Assembly (NCBI GenBank): GCA_012511315.1
Contig: JAAZGI010000017.1
Span: 1 to 16,360, forward strand
Length of the DNA stretch: 16,360 nt
Direction of reading: 5' to 3'
Source of the DNA: Clostridium sp.
Lineage (GTDB): Bacteria; Bacillota; Clostridia; Clostridiales; Clostridiaceae
Under the pieces are notes generated by a model. It was not told the origin of the DNA and did not search any database. It worked only from the letters and a program-made list of their open reading frames with translations. This document shows, piece by piece, positions 7,079 to 14,194 of the stretch (within the stretch, counting starts at the first letter, position 1; each line of letters starts with the position of its first letter). A program made the position numbers and the translations under genes.

Positions 7079-8185
7079 TTATTTTACATATCCCTTAACT
7101 GTTTTTAAACCCATCTTATTAACGCGGTTTAAGTAGGTACCATTGGATTCTCCACTTTTTCTAGGAATAAAGACATCCAACCGATTTGACGAGTTAAAGT
7201 TACTGCCTCCACGATCCTTGACCGTATAGGAACCCCAGCCTGATAAATAGATATTTGTTCCGATGGCGTAGTAGTTTGAAGCCACCATACCCGAACGCAG
7301 CTTTTCACCTGTAGCCGTTACCGTATAGCCCCCATTTTCTGAAGGTAGATCGGTGTAAAACGACAAAGTGAAGGACTTCCAATTCTTATTATCTTCTGAT
7401 GATGTCGACTGACTAGTTGTTGCTTTGTTAGTACTTGTACTAGTTGATGTTTTCTTAGCTGTAGAAGTTTTTTGGGTTTGTGGTGCCAGCTTCTTAACTT
7501 CAGCCTTTGCTTTTTTCACCACTACTTCTTTGGTGCCAACTAAGGTTATTTCAGTTTGTGGCTCTTGAGTCACGGAACTAGAAAGAACTTCTTCTGATTC
7601 CACTTCACCATTCACATAAACTGTCTCAGTGATAATTTCTCTTTGTCCGTCTTTTCCAGCTGTTTGAACTTTGTTAGTTCCTTTTAATAAGGTCGAGCTA
7701 TCAACTTTTTTATGGGAATGACTGATGGAAAGTTTCAGCTTTTCTTGTTTTATTTCTACCCGCTCAATTTCTATCATCATTCCATGGCTAACCGAATCTG
7801 CCATGGCAACATTCACTCGGTCATGAGCTTCTAATTCGATATCTAATTTATCCAGCACCGTTGCCACGTCTTCATCATAAGCAGTGAATTTATATTCCTT
7901 GCCATCAGCTTGTACGGTTATCTTTTTAGCTTTTTCAATAATTACTTTTTCTGTTTTTTCTAAAGAATCATGAAGGGGTAAATTGATTTTATCGGCTGCT
8001 TTTAAGTCAATCCCTTGCTCTTCTAAGAAATCACCAATACTTTCCTTCTCTGTAACATAGGTATCAGCAGCTCCATTCAATTCCAAGGTCACTTTATTTA
8101 AATGATCATAGGGCACCTGAGTTGCTGTAAACATTAAGCTGGTGGAAATAGCCAAGCTTGTTGTTATTTTAAAAATATTTATCAA
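7079..8185 (-). CDS. yabE: Secreted YabE/Rpf-like cell-wall protein (DUF348-G5-3D)
   Basis: Proteins of this layout are exported peptidoglycan-remodelling factors related to resuscitation-promoting factors; the 3D domain has a lytic-transglycosylase-like double-psi fold. In order: signal peptide (1-23), two DUF348 repeats (about 30-85 and 87-145), a G5 domain (about 146-217) thought to bind N-acetylglucosamine, a Lys then Ser/Thr-rich linker (225-265), and a C-terminal 3D domain (272-368). Of the three aspartates that name the 3D domain, D324 (KDRGG) and D337 (RLDVF) are present; the first position appears to be Ala302 in VASNYYAIGT. With 368 residues it is shorter than Bacillus YabE, which carries three DUF348 repeats. 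The start is TTG with GGAGG eight bases upstream. Position between tatD and rnmV matches yabE in Bacillus. Confidence 0.9.
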   Translation of the reverse strand: MINIFKITTSLAISTSLMFTATQVPYDHLNKVTLELNGAADTYVTEKESIGDFLEEQGIDLKAADKINLPLHDSLEKTEKVIIEKAKKITVQADGKEYKFTAYDEDVATVLDKLDIELEAHDRVNVAMADSVSHGMMIEIERVEIKQEKLKLSISHSHKKVDSSTLLKGTNKVQTAGKDGQREIITETVYVNGEVESEEVLSSSVTQEPQTEITLVGTKEVVVKKAKAEVKKLAPQTQKTSTAKKTSTSTSTNKATTSQSTSSEDNKNWKSFTLSFYTDLPSENGGYTVTATGEKLRSGMVASNYYAIGTNIYLSGWGSYTVKDRGGSNFNSSNRLDVFIPRKSGESNGTYLNRVNKMGLKTVKGYVK

Positions 8186-8230
8186 ATGAGTTACCTCCGT
8201 AACAATAGCTTTTCAATCAAAATTTCTTAA

Positions 8231-8261
8231 CTACAAGGACAGATTATATCGGTCCTTGTAG
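8231..8261. promoter_or_regulatory. Perfect 10-bp inverted repeat around the yabE-like -10 box
   Basis: CTACAAGGAC (8231-8240) and its exact complement GTCCTTGTAG (8252-8261) flank an 11-base centre that contains the TATAAT of the yabE-like promoter. One arm covers the predicted start site and the other lies in the -35/-10 spacer, the classic place for a repressor. No T-run follows on either side, so it does not look like a terminator. Confidence 0.65.
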
Positions 8262-8271
8262 ATTTCGTCAA
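8243..8271 (-). promoter_or_regulatory. Promoter of the yabE-like gene
   Basis: On the minus strand TTGACG (8266-8271) and a perfect TATAAT (8243-8248) are separated by exactly 17 bases, the strongest sigma-A-type promoter in the window. Predicted start is near 8236, about 50 bases before the TTG start codon. Its -35 touches the T-run of the upstream tatD terminator. Confidence 0.8.
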
Positions 8272-8313
8272 AAAAACAAGGAAAACCATTGGTATGACCC
8301 AGTTCCCCTCGTT
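8270..8313 (-). terminator. Probable tatD terminator
   Basis: On the minus strand 8302-8313 and 8275-8286 form a continuous 12-bp stem including three G-U pairs, with a 15-base loop, followed by a T-run (A residues 8270-8276 on the plus strand). It is the only candidate terminator between tatD and the yabE-like gene. Confidence 0.6.
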
Positions 8314-8368
8314 TTATCGCTCTACTTATGAATAATCTATTAACGAATTGTAGCCTTCATCTTCACAT

Positions 8369-9151
8369 CTATCTTGATTTTTCTTCTTCCAGTCTAAAAA
8401 ATCGAAGGGAGTTATTATATAGAATTCTTGCTGTTTCATCCAGGTCCATTCCCTTTAATTCAGCAATAACCGGAATAATGTAATTAATATAATCGCTGCG
8501 ATTCCGCTTCCCTCGATAAGGAACTGGGGTTAAATAAGGTGCATCGGTTTCCGTCAATAAAAACTCAATTGGTGTCTCTTTGATAACATCAGGCAGCCTT
8601 TTGGCATTTTTGAAAGTACTGACTCCGCTGATGCCCAAATAATGACCAGCCGCTACTGCTTCTTTGGCGATTTCTACGGACCCAGAAAAACTGTGCAGGA
8701 CGCAAGATAGGTCTGTATTTTTCCGCAGAATCTCCATCATGTCACCATAAGCCTCGCGAACATGCAAGATGACAGGCTTATCTACAGCCCTGGCCAAATC
8801 AAACTGGCGTAAAAGAATTTCTTTTTGCCACTCTTTGGGTGGGTTGCTTTCCCAATGATAATCTAATCCAATTTCTCCCACAGCGACGATCCGTTCCAGC
8901 TGCAAGAGTTCTTTTAAACGCTTTTCAACCTCATCATTGTAGTCTCGGCCATCACCAGGATGAATGCCTAAGGCCCCATAGATAAAAGGGTATTTTTGTG
9001 TAAGCTCAATAGTTTGGGCTACCGACTTCCAAGATGAAGCACAGTTTACAATATGGCTAACGCCAGCCTCATGGATTTCAGTGAGAATTTCTGCTCGATC
9101 TTTATTGTAGGCCCGATCGTCATAGTGGGCATGGGATTCAAATATTTTCAT
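8369..9151 (-). CDS. tatD: TatD family metal-dependent hydrolase (nuclease)
   Basis: TatD enzymes are cytosolic amidohydrolase-superfamily TIM barrels with divalent-metal-dependent 3'-5' exonuclease activity, linked to DNA and RNA turnover and repair. All metal ligands can be placed: H7 and H9 in SHAHYDD, E93 in VGEIGLDYHW, H130 in VILHVREA, H153 in VLHSFSG, and D203 in TETDAPYL. The PYRGKRN motif (211-217) is also present. I take the ATG at 9151, six bases after AAGGAG; an in-frame ATG at 9172 lacks a ribosome binding site. The 260 residues are the family norm. It lies upstream of the yabE-like gene as in Bacillus, but metG is displaced by the acetyltransferase and the Crp-PfkB pair. It is divergent from the Crp gene across 252 bases. 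Confidence 0.95.
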   Translation of the reverse strand: MKIFESHAHYDDRAYNKDRAEILTEIHEAGVSHIVNCASSWKSVAQTIELTQKYPFIYGALGIHPGDGRDYNDEVEKRLKELLQLERIVAVGEIGLDYHWESNPPKEWQKEILLRQFDLARAVDKPVILHVREAYGDMMEILRKNTDLSCVLHSFSGSVEIAKEAVAAGHYLGISGVSTFKNAKRLPDVIKETPIEFLLTETDAPYLTPVPYRGKRNRSDYINYIIPVIAELKGMDLDETARILYNNSLRFFRLEEEKSR

Positions 9152-9315
9152 GGTAAACTCCTTTATAGTCATGTATATTTTGTTAACATTTATATGTTCC
9201 GTTCATATTTTATTAATCATTCCCTGCCAAAGCCTTATCTCAAGCCACTTTACTGGGATTTAAAGATTCCTTCACATTTGTAAACTTTGCTGGGAAAGTT
9301 ATGTAATCGAAAACA

Positions 9316-9330
9316 TGATAATCTTTATCA
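9316..9330. promoter_or_regulatory. Palindrome TGATAA-TCT-TTATCA upstream of the Crp-type gene
   Basis: Perfect 6-bp arms (9316-9321, 9325-9330) around three bases form a 15-bp dyad in the tatD/Crp divergent region, about 75 bases before the GTG start. The TGAT...ATCA ends recall FNR-type half-sites, but the spacing is three bases longer than in FNR or CRP boxes. It is a candidate autoregulatory operator only. The nearest -10-like sequence is TATGAT at 9371-9376, without a good -35. Confidence 0.35.
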
Positions 9331-9403
9331 CGTTTTTTGCATTTCGCATAACTTTTTCACGCCATTCTGCTATGATAATTAGTAATAGATAGGAGGTACT
9401 ACA

Positions 9404-10087
9404 GTGATTAGCCAATACCTTGACTTAATAATCAGTCTGCCGCTATTCTCCACCTTTACAAAAGACAGTCTACGCAGCTGGCTGAACCTTTATAATTATA
9501 ACATACTAAAATTCTCCCCTGAATCTACTATCTTTAATGAAGGGGAAGAATGTCGCACCATTTTTATTGTCTTGGAAGGTCGGGTCCTGATCCAAAAAAT
9601 AGACTCCTCAGGCCGTTTTTTAAATGTGAGTGATGCTACCTTGGGTGAAATGATGGGCTCCAACGTCCTTTTTTCAGATAATTCAACCTACCCTTTATCA
9701 ACAACAGCAATGACAGAGGTTACGCTTCTTTCTCTTCCCAAGGAACTAGTCTTAAAGCTTTGCCAAGTCAATGTTCATTTCCTAGAAACCCTTTTAAAAA
9801 TATCTTCAGGGAAAGCTTTTATGCTAACCAGACGCCTTGATGAGGTAACAGTACAAACCTTAAAACAAAATATCGCCCGTTTTCTACTCACAGAGTCAAG
9901 CCAGCAAGAAAGTTCTTTAATCACCTTACCTTTTACTAAAAAAGATTGGGCTGAACATTTAGGAGTCCAACGACCTTCCCTCCAAAGAGAACTAAAGCGG
10001 TTTGAAGATTTAGACGCAATTATCGTTAAGCGAAACCAGATTGAACTCATTGACCCTGACTTGCTGCATAAATTAGCTGATGAATAG
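9404..10087 (+). CDS. Crp/Fnr family transcriptional regulator
   Basis: Two-domain regulator: an N-terminal cyclic-nucleotide-binding-type beta-barrel (about 15-120, with FNEGEECRTIFIVLEGRVLIQ around 44-64) and a C-terminal winged helix (about 150-220, helix-turn-helix near KKDWAEHLGVQRPSLQRELKRF, 179-200). The barrel lacks the arginine-containing cAMP pocket signature of CRP. Only C50 and C120 are present, so it cannot carry an FNR-type four-cysteine Fe-S cluster. The effector is therefore unknown. The start is GTG at 9404, seven bases after AGGAGG. Its stop is nine bases before the PfkB kinase ATG, so the two form an operon, and it may regulate that operon in response to a metabolite of the kinase. 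Length of 227 residues is normal. Confidence 0.93.
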   Translation: MISQYLDLIISLPLFSTFTKDSLRSWLNLYNYNILKFSPESTIFNEGEECRTIFIVLEGRVLIQKIDSSGRFLNVSDATLGEMMGSNVLFSDNSTYPLSTTAMTEVTLLSLPKELVLKLCQVNVHFLETLLKISSGKAFMLTRRLDEVTVQTLKQNIARFLLTESSQQESSLITLPFTKKDWAEHLGVQRPSLQRELKRFEDLDAIIVKRNQIELIDPDLLHKLADE

Positions 10088-10096
10088 GAGGATACG

Positions 10097-10972
10097 ATGT
10101 CAAATATTTTTGTAATGGGTGGAGCCTCTTTTGACACAATCATACGGCTCCCTAAAAATCCAATGACTCGAGGCACTTATCTTGCAGAAGATGCCTACGA
10201 TCGATGCGGTTCCACTGGCGTCGCGAAATCCCTAGCCCTGCAAAAATTAGGTGTTCAAGTCACCTTTCACACGCTGCTGGGTAACGATAGCGAAGGTCGG
10301 GGAATCACCAGCCATTTAAAGAAAAGTGGCATCCACTTGGTGACCGATCCAGATCCTTCTGGTACAGAACTCCACTTCAACCTAATTGATGAAGACGGAG
10401 ACCGGATCTCTATTCGCCTGCCTAGAGCCAGAGACCACACCACCATTAATAAAGTTCGTTTGCTCAAACTAATTGAGGAAGCATCCCTTATCGTCTTAAA
10501 CATCATGGAATACAACCGGCCATTAATCCCTCACCTCAAAGGGAAACGAGTTTGGACGGATTTACAAGATTATATGGATGGTGATTCCTATTATGATCCT
10601 TTTATTGATATATCCGAAGTTATTTTTATGAGCTCTGAGCGATTGATGGATTACCGGTCCACCATGCGTCGTCTCGGAAAGAAGGGAAAACTCATCGTAG
10701 CCACTCATGGCAAGGAGGGATCCACAGCATATTGGCAAAACCGCTTCTATGAGCAAAGTGCCCATGACTTTAACCTAGTGGATTCTGAAGGGGCTGGCGA
10801 CAATTATTTCTCCGGATTCCTAGTCGAGTATTTAAAGAAGGGTAATTTAGAACGCAGTTTAATGATGGCTTCTGTTTGTGGTGGCCTAGCCATTGAAACG
10901 AAAGACTTGGTTCCCGCTGATTTAACCTACGACATGTTAGTTGAAACCATGATTAAAAAAGGGATTCGTTAA
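10097..10972 (+). CDS. PfkB family carbohydrate kinase
   Basis: This ribokinase-like enzyme transfers phosphate from ATP to a sugar or nucleoside hydroxyl in the cytosol. The N-terminal strand FVMGGASFDT (5-14) carries the substrate aspartate D13. The sugar-binding loop is CGSTGVAKSLALQKLG (37-52), a variant of the usual GGKGANQAVA type. The C-terminal signature is VDSEGAGDNYFSGF (228-241) with the anion hole GAGD and the catalytic base D235; the usual DTTGAGDxF is altered to DSEGAGDNY. The fold and active site look intact at 291 residues, but the substrate cannot be read from the sequence. AGGAGG five bases upstream of the ATG gives a good start. It is the second gene of the Crp-type regulator operon, so control by that regulator is likely. 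Confidence 0.92.
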   Translation: MSNIFVMGGASFDTIIRLPKNPMTRGTYLAEDAYDRCGSTGVAKSLALQKLGVQVTFHTLLGNDSEGRGITSHLKKSGIHLVTDPDPSGTELHFNLIDEDGDRISIRLPRARDHTTINKVRLLKLIEEASLIVLNIMEYNRPLIPHLKGKRVWTDLQDYMDGDSYYDPFIDISEVIFMSSERLMDYRSTMRRLGKKGKLIVATHGKEGSTAYWQNRFYEQSAHDFNLVDSEGAGDNYFSGFLVEYLKKGNLERSLMMASVCGGLAIETKDLVPADLTYDMLVETMIKKGIR

Positions 10973-11057
10973 AATAGACCATTTTTCGTCATTAATTGAC
11001 CATCTCCCACTAAAGTCTCCCTGTTTACAAGATAAATAACACTAGCAAAAAAACCTC

Positions 11058-11127
11058 GACAAGCAAATCACATGAAATACACAACATCGAGTAAATGATA
11101 TGAAGTGAATCACATGAAGTAAATCAA
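11058..11127. repeat. Five degenerate tandem copies of a 14-bp unit
   Basis: Consecutive 14-base units start at 11058, 11072, 11086, 11100 and 11114. Against the consensus ATGAAGTAAATCAC the copies match at 10, 10, 10, 13 and 13 of 14 positions, so the array is older or more decayed at its left end. It stops one base before the terminator hairpin. The unit is not a multiple of three and no gene crosses it. Confidence 0.7.
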
Positions 11128-11178
11128 AAATAGTCAAAGGGCTAAAACTCCACTAGGAGCTTTAGCCCTTTGACTATT
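11124..11178 (-). terminator. Terminator between the GNAT and PfkB genes
   Basis: A perfect 18-bp stem (11129-11146 with 11161-11178) continues after one mismatch into a further CTCC/GGAG stem and a four-base loop ACTA. On the minus strand it ends in TTTTT, so it best serves the GNAT/metG side. The plus-strand T-run is poor, although the stem may also help stop the Crp-PfkB transcript. Confidence 0.85.
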
Positions 11179-11313
11179 GGTTTAACCTTCATTTTTTAAT
11201 TTAATTTACTCTTTTAACATGACATGTTTCGTCAACCTTGATCCAGTTATTTTTCATATTTTTGCAATCTGAACTCACAAGTATATTTCCAGCTAAAATA
11301 TTCTCACTATGTT

Positions 11314-11796
11314 TCAAGAACTCGTGCGGTGATATGCCATTCGCCGGCTTCCATCAGCTAGGGTGATTTCTCCAACATAGGTGAAGCCCTCACGTTCAAG
11401 AATATGACGCATTATCATATTGTCCTTATGGGTATCAATACGTAAGTTATCGGTCTGTTTTTTTGTCCAAGCAAAAATCTCTCTCGTAACCCCTTTGGCC
11501 TCAGGTGCTGTGATGCGATGAATCACGAAGTAAGGAGATTCATTCAGCCAACTACCCTCAAGACTTTTGTATTCTTCTTCAGGCCCTAAACCAAACATAA
11601 ACCCACCTATGATCTGATCATTGACCAAGACCTTATAAAGGCTCTCTTGGGCAAGATCCATCATCAACCTTTCTTCTGAGGGATAACCATCTCCCCATTG
11701 GCTGGCATTACCTGCCTCTTTCATTAATTGTCGTGATTTTTCGTAGAGAGGTAGCAAGGGCTTTAGATCTTCTCGATTCGCTTTTTTAATAATCAT
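11314..11796 (-). CDS. GNAT family N-acetyltransferase
   Basis: GNAT enzymes acetylate an amine of a small molecule or protein using acetyl-CoA. Numbered from the ATG at 11796, the N-terminal strand IIKKANRED (2-10), the central strand FVIHRITAPE (90-99) and the C-terminal LRIDTHKDNMIMRHILEREGF (118-138) are typical of a Firmicute GNAT subgroup in which the RIDTHxDN segment is diagnostic. The acetyl-CoA loop KGVTREIF (101-108) departs from the usual QxxGxG/A pattern. I start it at 11796 because AAAGGAG is six bases upstream; an in-frame ATG at 11823 lacks such a site. With 160 residues it is complete. It lies 73 bases downstream of metG in the same direction with no clear terminator between, so it may share the T-box-controlled transcript. 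The substrate is unknown. Confidence 0.88.
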   Translation of the reverse strand: MIIKKANREDLKPLLPLYEKSRQLMKEAGNASQWGDGYPSEERLMMDLAQESLYKVLVNDQIIGGFMFGLGPEEEYKSLEGSWLNESPYFVIHRITAPEAKGVTREIFAWTKKQTDNLRIDTHKDNMIMRHILEREGFTYVGEITLADGSRRMAYHRTSS

Positions 11797-11869
11797 CAAG
11801 GTCTCCTTTATGCGTATAATCACCCATTCGCTTTTTAAAGCCCATTAAGAATTCAATCTCTTTGATTTA

Positions 11870-13813
11870 TTATCGAACACTGCTTCCGTCTGGCAACTCC
11901 CCTTCAGGCCCGACAACAAAGAGAACAGTATCTTCTTCATTGGCAGCTGACAAAATCATTCCTTCAGAATTTCGCCCCATCAGTTTAGCTGGCTTTAAAT
12001 TAGCCACAATCACCACCATTTTACCGATTAACTCGTCTGGTTGATAGAATTGAGCAATCCCAGAGATAATTTGGCGCTCTTCACTGCCTAATTTAACCTT
12101 TAATTTCAATAACTTTTTAGATTTTTTTACTTTTTCAGCTGACAGAACTTTCGCCAGACGCAAGTCGACTTTTTCAAATTCTTCAAAGGTAATTTCTGGT
12201 TTTATAGGAGCCATAGGGACCACCTTGTCTTCTTCAGGCAAGTTTTCCAATCTGATTTCTTCTAGCTCTTCTAGCTTTTTTTCCACATCGATCCGTGGGA
12301 AAATAACATCTCCCTTTTGAACAAGGGTTCCAGCAACTGTACCATCAAAAGTTTTCAGTGTTTCAAAGCCCTTCACATCACTATTTAACTGACCAAGGAT
12401 TTCTTCGGCAGTCTCGGGAAGAAAGGGTTCAATCAGTAAGGCAATAAAGCGCAATGATTCTAAGAGATTGTATAACACGGTGCCAAGGCGGTCCTTCTGG
12501 TCTTCATCCTTCGCCAGTACCCAAGGCATGGTTTCATCAATATATTTATTGGCGCGACCAATTAGTTTCCAGATTTCTGAAAGTGCATCGGGAATTCTTA
12601 GATGACTCATAGCCTCTTCCACTTTTCTGGGAAGTGCCAATGCCATGTTTATAAGGCTTTCATCAAAATCCCCAGGAGTATTGGGCTCAGGAACCGCGGA
12701 GTCAAAATATTTATCCACCATGGACACGGTTCTTGACAAAAGATTTCCTAAATCATTGGCTAAGTCGGAGTTTATTTTCCGGATAAAGGTTTCATTAGTA
12801 AAGTTCCCATCGGATCCAAAAGGAATTTCACTGAGCAGATAATAACGTATCGGGTCGACGCCAAAATGCTTTGCAAGCACTAAAGGATCCACAATATTGC
12901 CCTTAGACTTACTCATTTTATCATTATTAAACATGAGCCAGCCGTGACCATAAATCTGTTTGGGCAGTGGAATATCAAGAGCCATTAACATAATTGGCCA
13001 GTAGATGGTATGGAAACGAATGATGTCTTTGCCAACTAAATGAACATCAGCTGGCCAGTACTTCGCCATATCCTGATATTCATTGTTTTCATAACCCAAG
13101 CCACTGATATAGTTTGACAAGGCATCAATCCATACATAGATCACATGTTTATCGTCAAAAGGCACTTTAATGCCCCAATCAAAGCTTGTTCTTGATACCG
13201 CTAAATCCTGTAGCCCAGGCTTTAAAAAGTTATTTAACATCTCGTTTTTGCGAGACTCAGGTTGAATAAAATGAGGATGATCCTCAATATACTGAATCAA
13301 TCGACCCGCATATTTGCTCATCCGGAAAAAGTAAGACTCCTCTTTTGCACGCTCCAATGGACGTCCACAGTCTGGACAAATGTGATCGTCATCCAGTTGG
13401 CCCTCTGTCCAGAAGGATTCATCTGGCGTACAGTACCAACCTTCATATTCAGATTTATAAATATCTCCTTGATCATAAAGCTTTTGGAAAATAGCCTGCA
13501 CCGATTGGACATGGTATTCATCAGTGGTCCGAATAAACCGGTCATAGGAGATGTTCATGGTCTGCCAAAGGTCTTTGATTCCATCCACAATCTTTCCAAC
13601 ATACTCAATCGGTGCCACTCCGTTTTCTTCAGCAATTCGCTGAATTTTTTGACCGTGTTCATCACTTCCAGTCAAAAATAAAACATCGTAGCCCATCAAG
13701 CGTTTGTAGCGAGCTAATGCATCGGCCGCTACCGTGGTATAGGTGTTGCCAATATGTAGATTGGCTGATGGATAATAAATAGGTGTTGTAATATAGTATG
13801 GTGTTTTTTTCAT
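11870..13813 (-). CDS. metG: Methionyl-tRNA synthetase with C-terminal tRNA-binding domain
   Basis: This class I synthetase charges tRNA-Met for initiation and elongation. Residue numbers run from the ATG at 13813, seven bases after GGGAG; the in-frame ATG at 13831 is less likely. The nucleotide-binding signature is HIGN (20-23) after TTPIYYPSANL, and KMSKS is at 299-303. The anticodon-binding helical domain occupies about 350-500. A linker of acidic and basic residues leads to a C-terminal EMAPII/Trbp111-type tRNA-binding domain (about 541-647), which normally mediates dimerisation. The zinc-knuckle insert keeps C128, C146 and C149, but the usual partner of C128 is replaced (CTPDE), an intermediate between four-cysteine enzymes and the cysteine-free Bacillus enzyme. 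The 647 residues are normal. Expression is expected to be controlled by the upstream T-box. Confidence 0.97.
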   Translation of the reverse strand: MKKTPYYITTPIYYPSANLHIGNTYTTVAADALARYKRLMGYDVLFLTGSDEHGQKIQRIAEENGVAPIEYVGKIVDGIKDLWQTMNISYDRFIRTTDEYHVQSVQAIFQKLYDQGDIYKSEYEGWYCTPDESFWTEGQLDDDHICPDCGRPLERAKEESYFFRMSKYAGRLIQYIEDHPHFIQPESRKNEMLNNFLKPGLQDLAVSRTSFDWGIKVPFDDKHVIYVWIDALSNYISGLGYENNEYQDMAKYWPADVHLVGKDIIRFHTIYWPIMLMALDIPLPKQIYGHGWLMFNNDKMSKSKGNIVDPLVLAKHFGVDPIRYYLLSEIPFGSDGNFTNETFIRKINSDLANDLGNLLSRTVSMVDKYFDSAVPEPNTPGDFDESLINMALALPRKVEEAMSHLRIPDALSEIWKLIGRANKYIDETMPWVLAKDEDQKDRLGTVLYNLLESLRFIALLIEPFLPETAEEILGQLNSDVKGFETLKTFDGTVAGTLVQKGDVIFPRIDVEKKLEELEEIRLENLPEEDKVVPMAPIKPEITFEEFEKVDLRLAKVLSAEKVKKSKKLLKLKVKLGSEERQIISGIAQFYQPDELIGKMVVIVANLKPAKLMGRNSEGMILSAANEEDTVLFVVGPEGELPDGSSVR

Positions 13814-13844
13814 CCTCGTTCTCCCTCGCATTCAAATTTAAAAC

Positions 13845-13877
13845 CAAAAAATCTCCGGGACTAGTAAGTCCCGGAGA
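13845..13877 (-). terminator. T-box-controlled terminator upstream of metG
   Basis: An 11-bp perfect GC-rich stem (13867-13877 with 13852-13862) closes a four-base loop and is followed by TTTTTT on the minus strand. The CTCCG of its 5' arm is also the 3' arm of the antiterminator. Confidence 0.93.
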
Positions 13878-14103
13878 CGCATAAACGTGTTACCACTCCG
13901 ATTCACGACCTTTTTACAAAGGATCGCCTCAAGGGGGTCATATAACCCCGCAGACCTTTAACGCTGTCCTTGCGTGCTTCCTAGTCCCATGATTTCAGAA
14001 ACAACACTCCGGGGCCATGTTCATCTTGTCTTCGCCGACAGCTCTCACCGCTACTATCTCTCTTTAGACGATTGTTCAAGATTACTCTTCCCTTCTTTGT
14101 GCA
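13845..14103 (-). promoter_or_regulatory. Methionine T-box leader of metG
   Basis: T-box leaders sense the ratio of uncharged to charged tRNA and allow read-through when the tRNA is uncharged. On the minus strand, Stem I features are AGAGAG (14058-14063) and GGTGAGAGCT (14040-14049). The specifier region GAACATGG places AUG at 14016-14018, a methionine codon followed by a purine. The T-box is GGAGTGGTAACACG with UGGU (13892-13895) able to pair with the ACCA end of tRNA-Met. The antiterminator is textbook: CGGAG, a seven-base bulge UGGUAAC, ACG, loop UUUAUG, CGU, CUCCG; its 3' arm is part of the terminator stem, so the two structures exclude each other. The bulge differs from the usual UGGNACC in its sixth base. 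Synteny with metG confirms the codon assignment. Confidence 0.93.
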
Positions 14104-14109
14104 TAGCTT

Positions 14110-14138
14110 ATCATAGCAAAAATTATCGGCTGATTCAA
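14110..14138 (-). promoter_or_regulatory. Promoter of the metG T-box transcript
   Basis: On the minus strand TTGAAT (14133-14138) and TATGAT (14110-14115) are 17 bases apart, with a TG two bases before the -10 (TTGCTATGAT has TGC). The predicted start near 14103 lies just upstream of Stem I, as expected for a T-box leader. Confidence 0.65.
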
Positions 14139-14194
14139 GGCGAGCCAAAATCACCCCTTGTAATTTCCAGAGTTTTTACAGGAAATATTCTGAC

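Larger units (their letters stand above)
10973..11313. other. Convergent intergenic region without a gene
   Basis: This 341-base gap separates the 3' ends of the PfkB and GNAT genes. It holds the 14-bp tandem array (11058-11127), the long hairpin (11129-11178) and a 13-base palindrome AACATG-A-CATGTT (11216-11228). No open reading frame with a ribosome binding site and no RNA gene was recognised in it. Confidence 0.6.

Noticed and set aside
8231..8261. Inverted repeat as a terminator of tatD
   Set aside because: No T-run follows the arms on either strand, and its centre is a perfect -10 box; the hairpin at 8270-8313 is the better terminator.
11058..11127. Possible CRISPR array
   Set aside because: Units are 14 bases with no spacers and are degenerate; there are no cas genes in the window.
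9152..11313. Possible insertion element carrying the Crp-PfkB pair
   Set aside because: No transposase or integrase, and I found no terminal inverted repeats or target duplication at the borders; composition looks like the neighbours.
13262..13681. 139-residue plus-strand ORF
   Set aside because: It is antisense to the metG catalytic core and shows no ribosome binding site or family signature.
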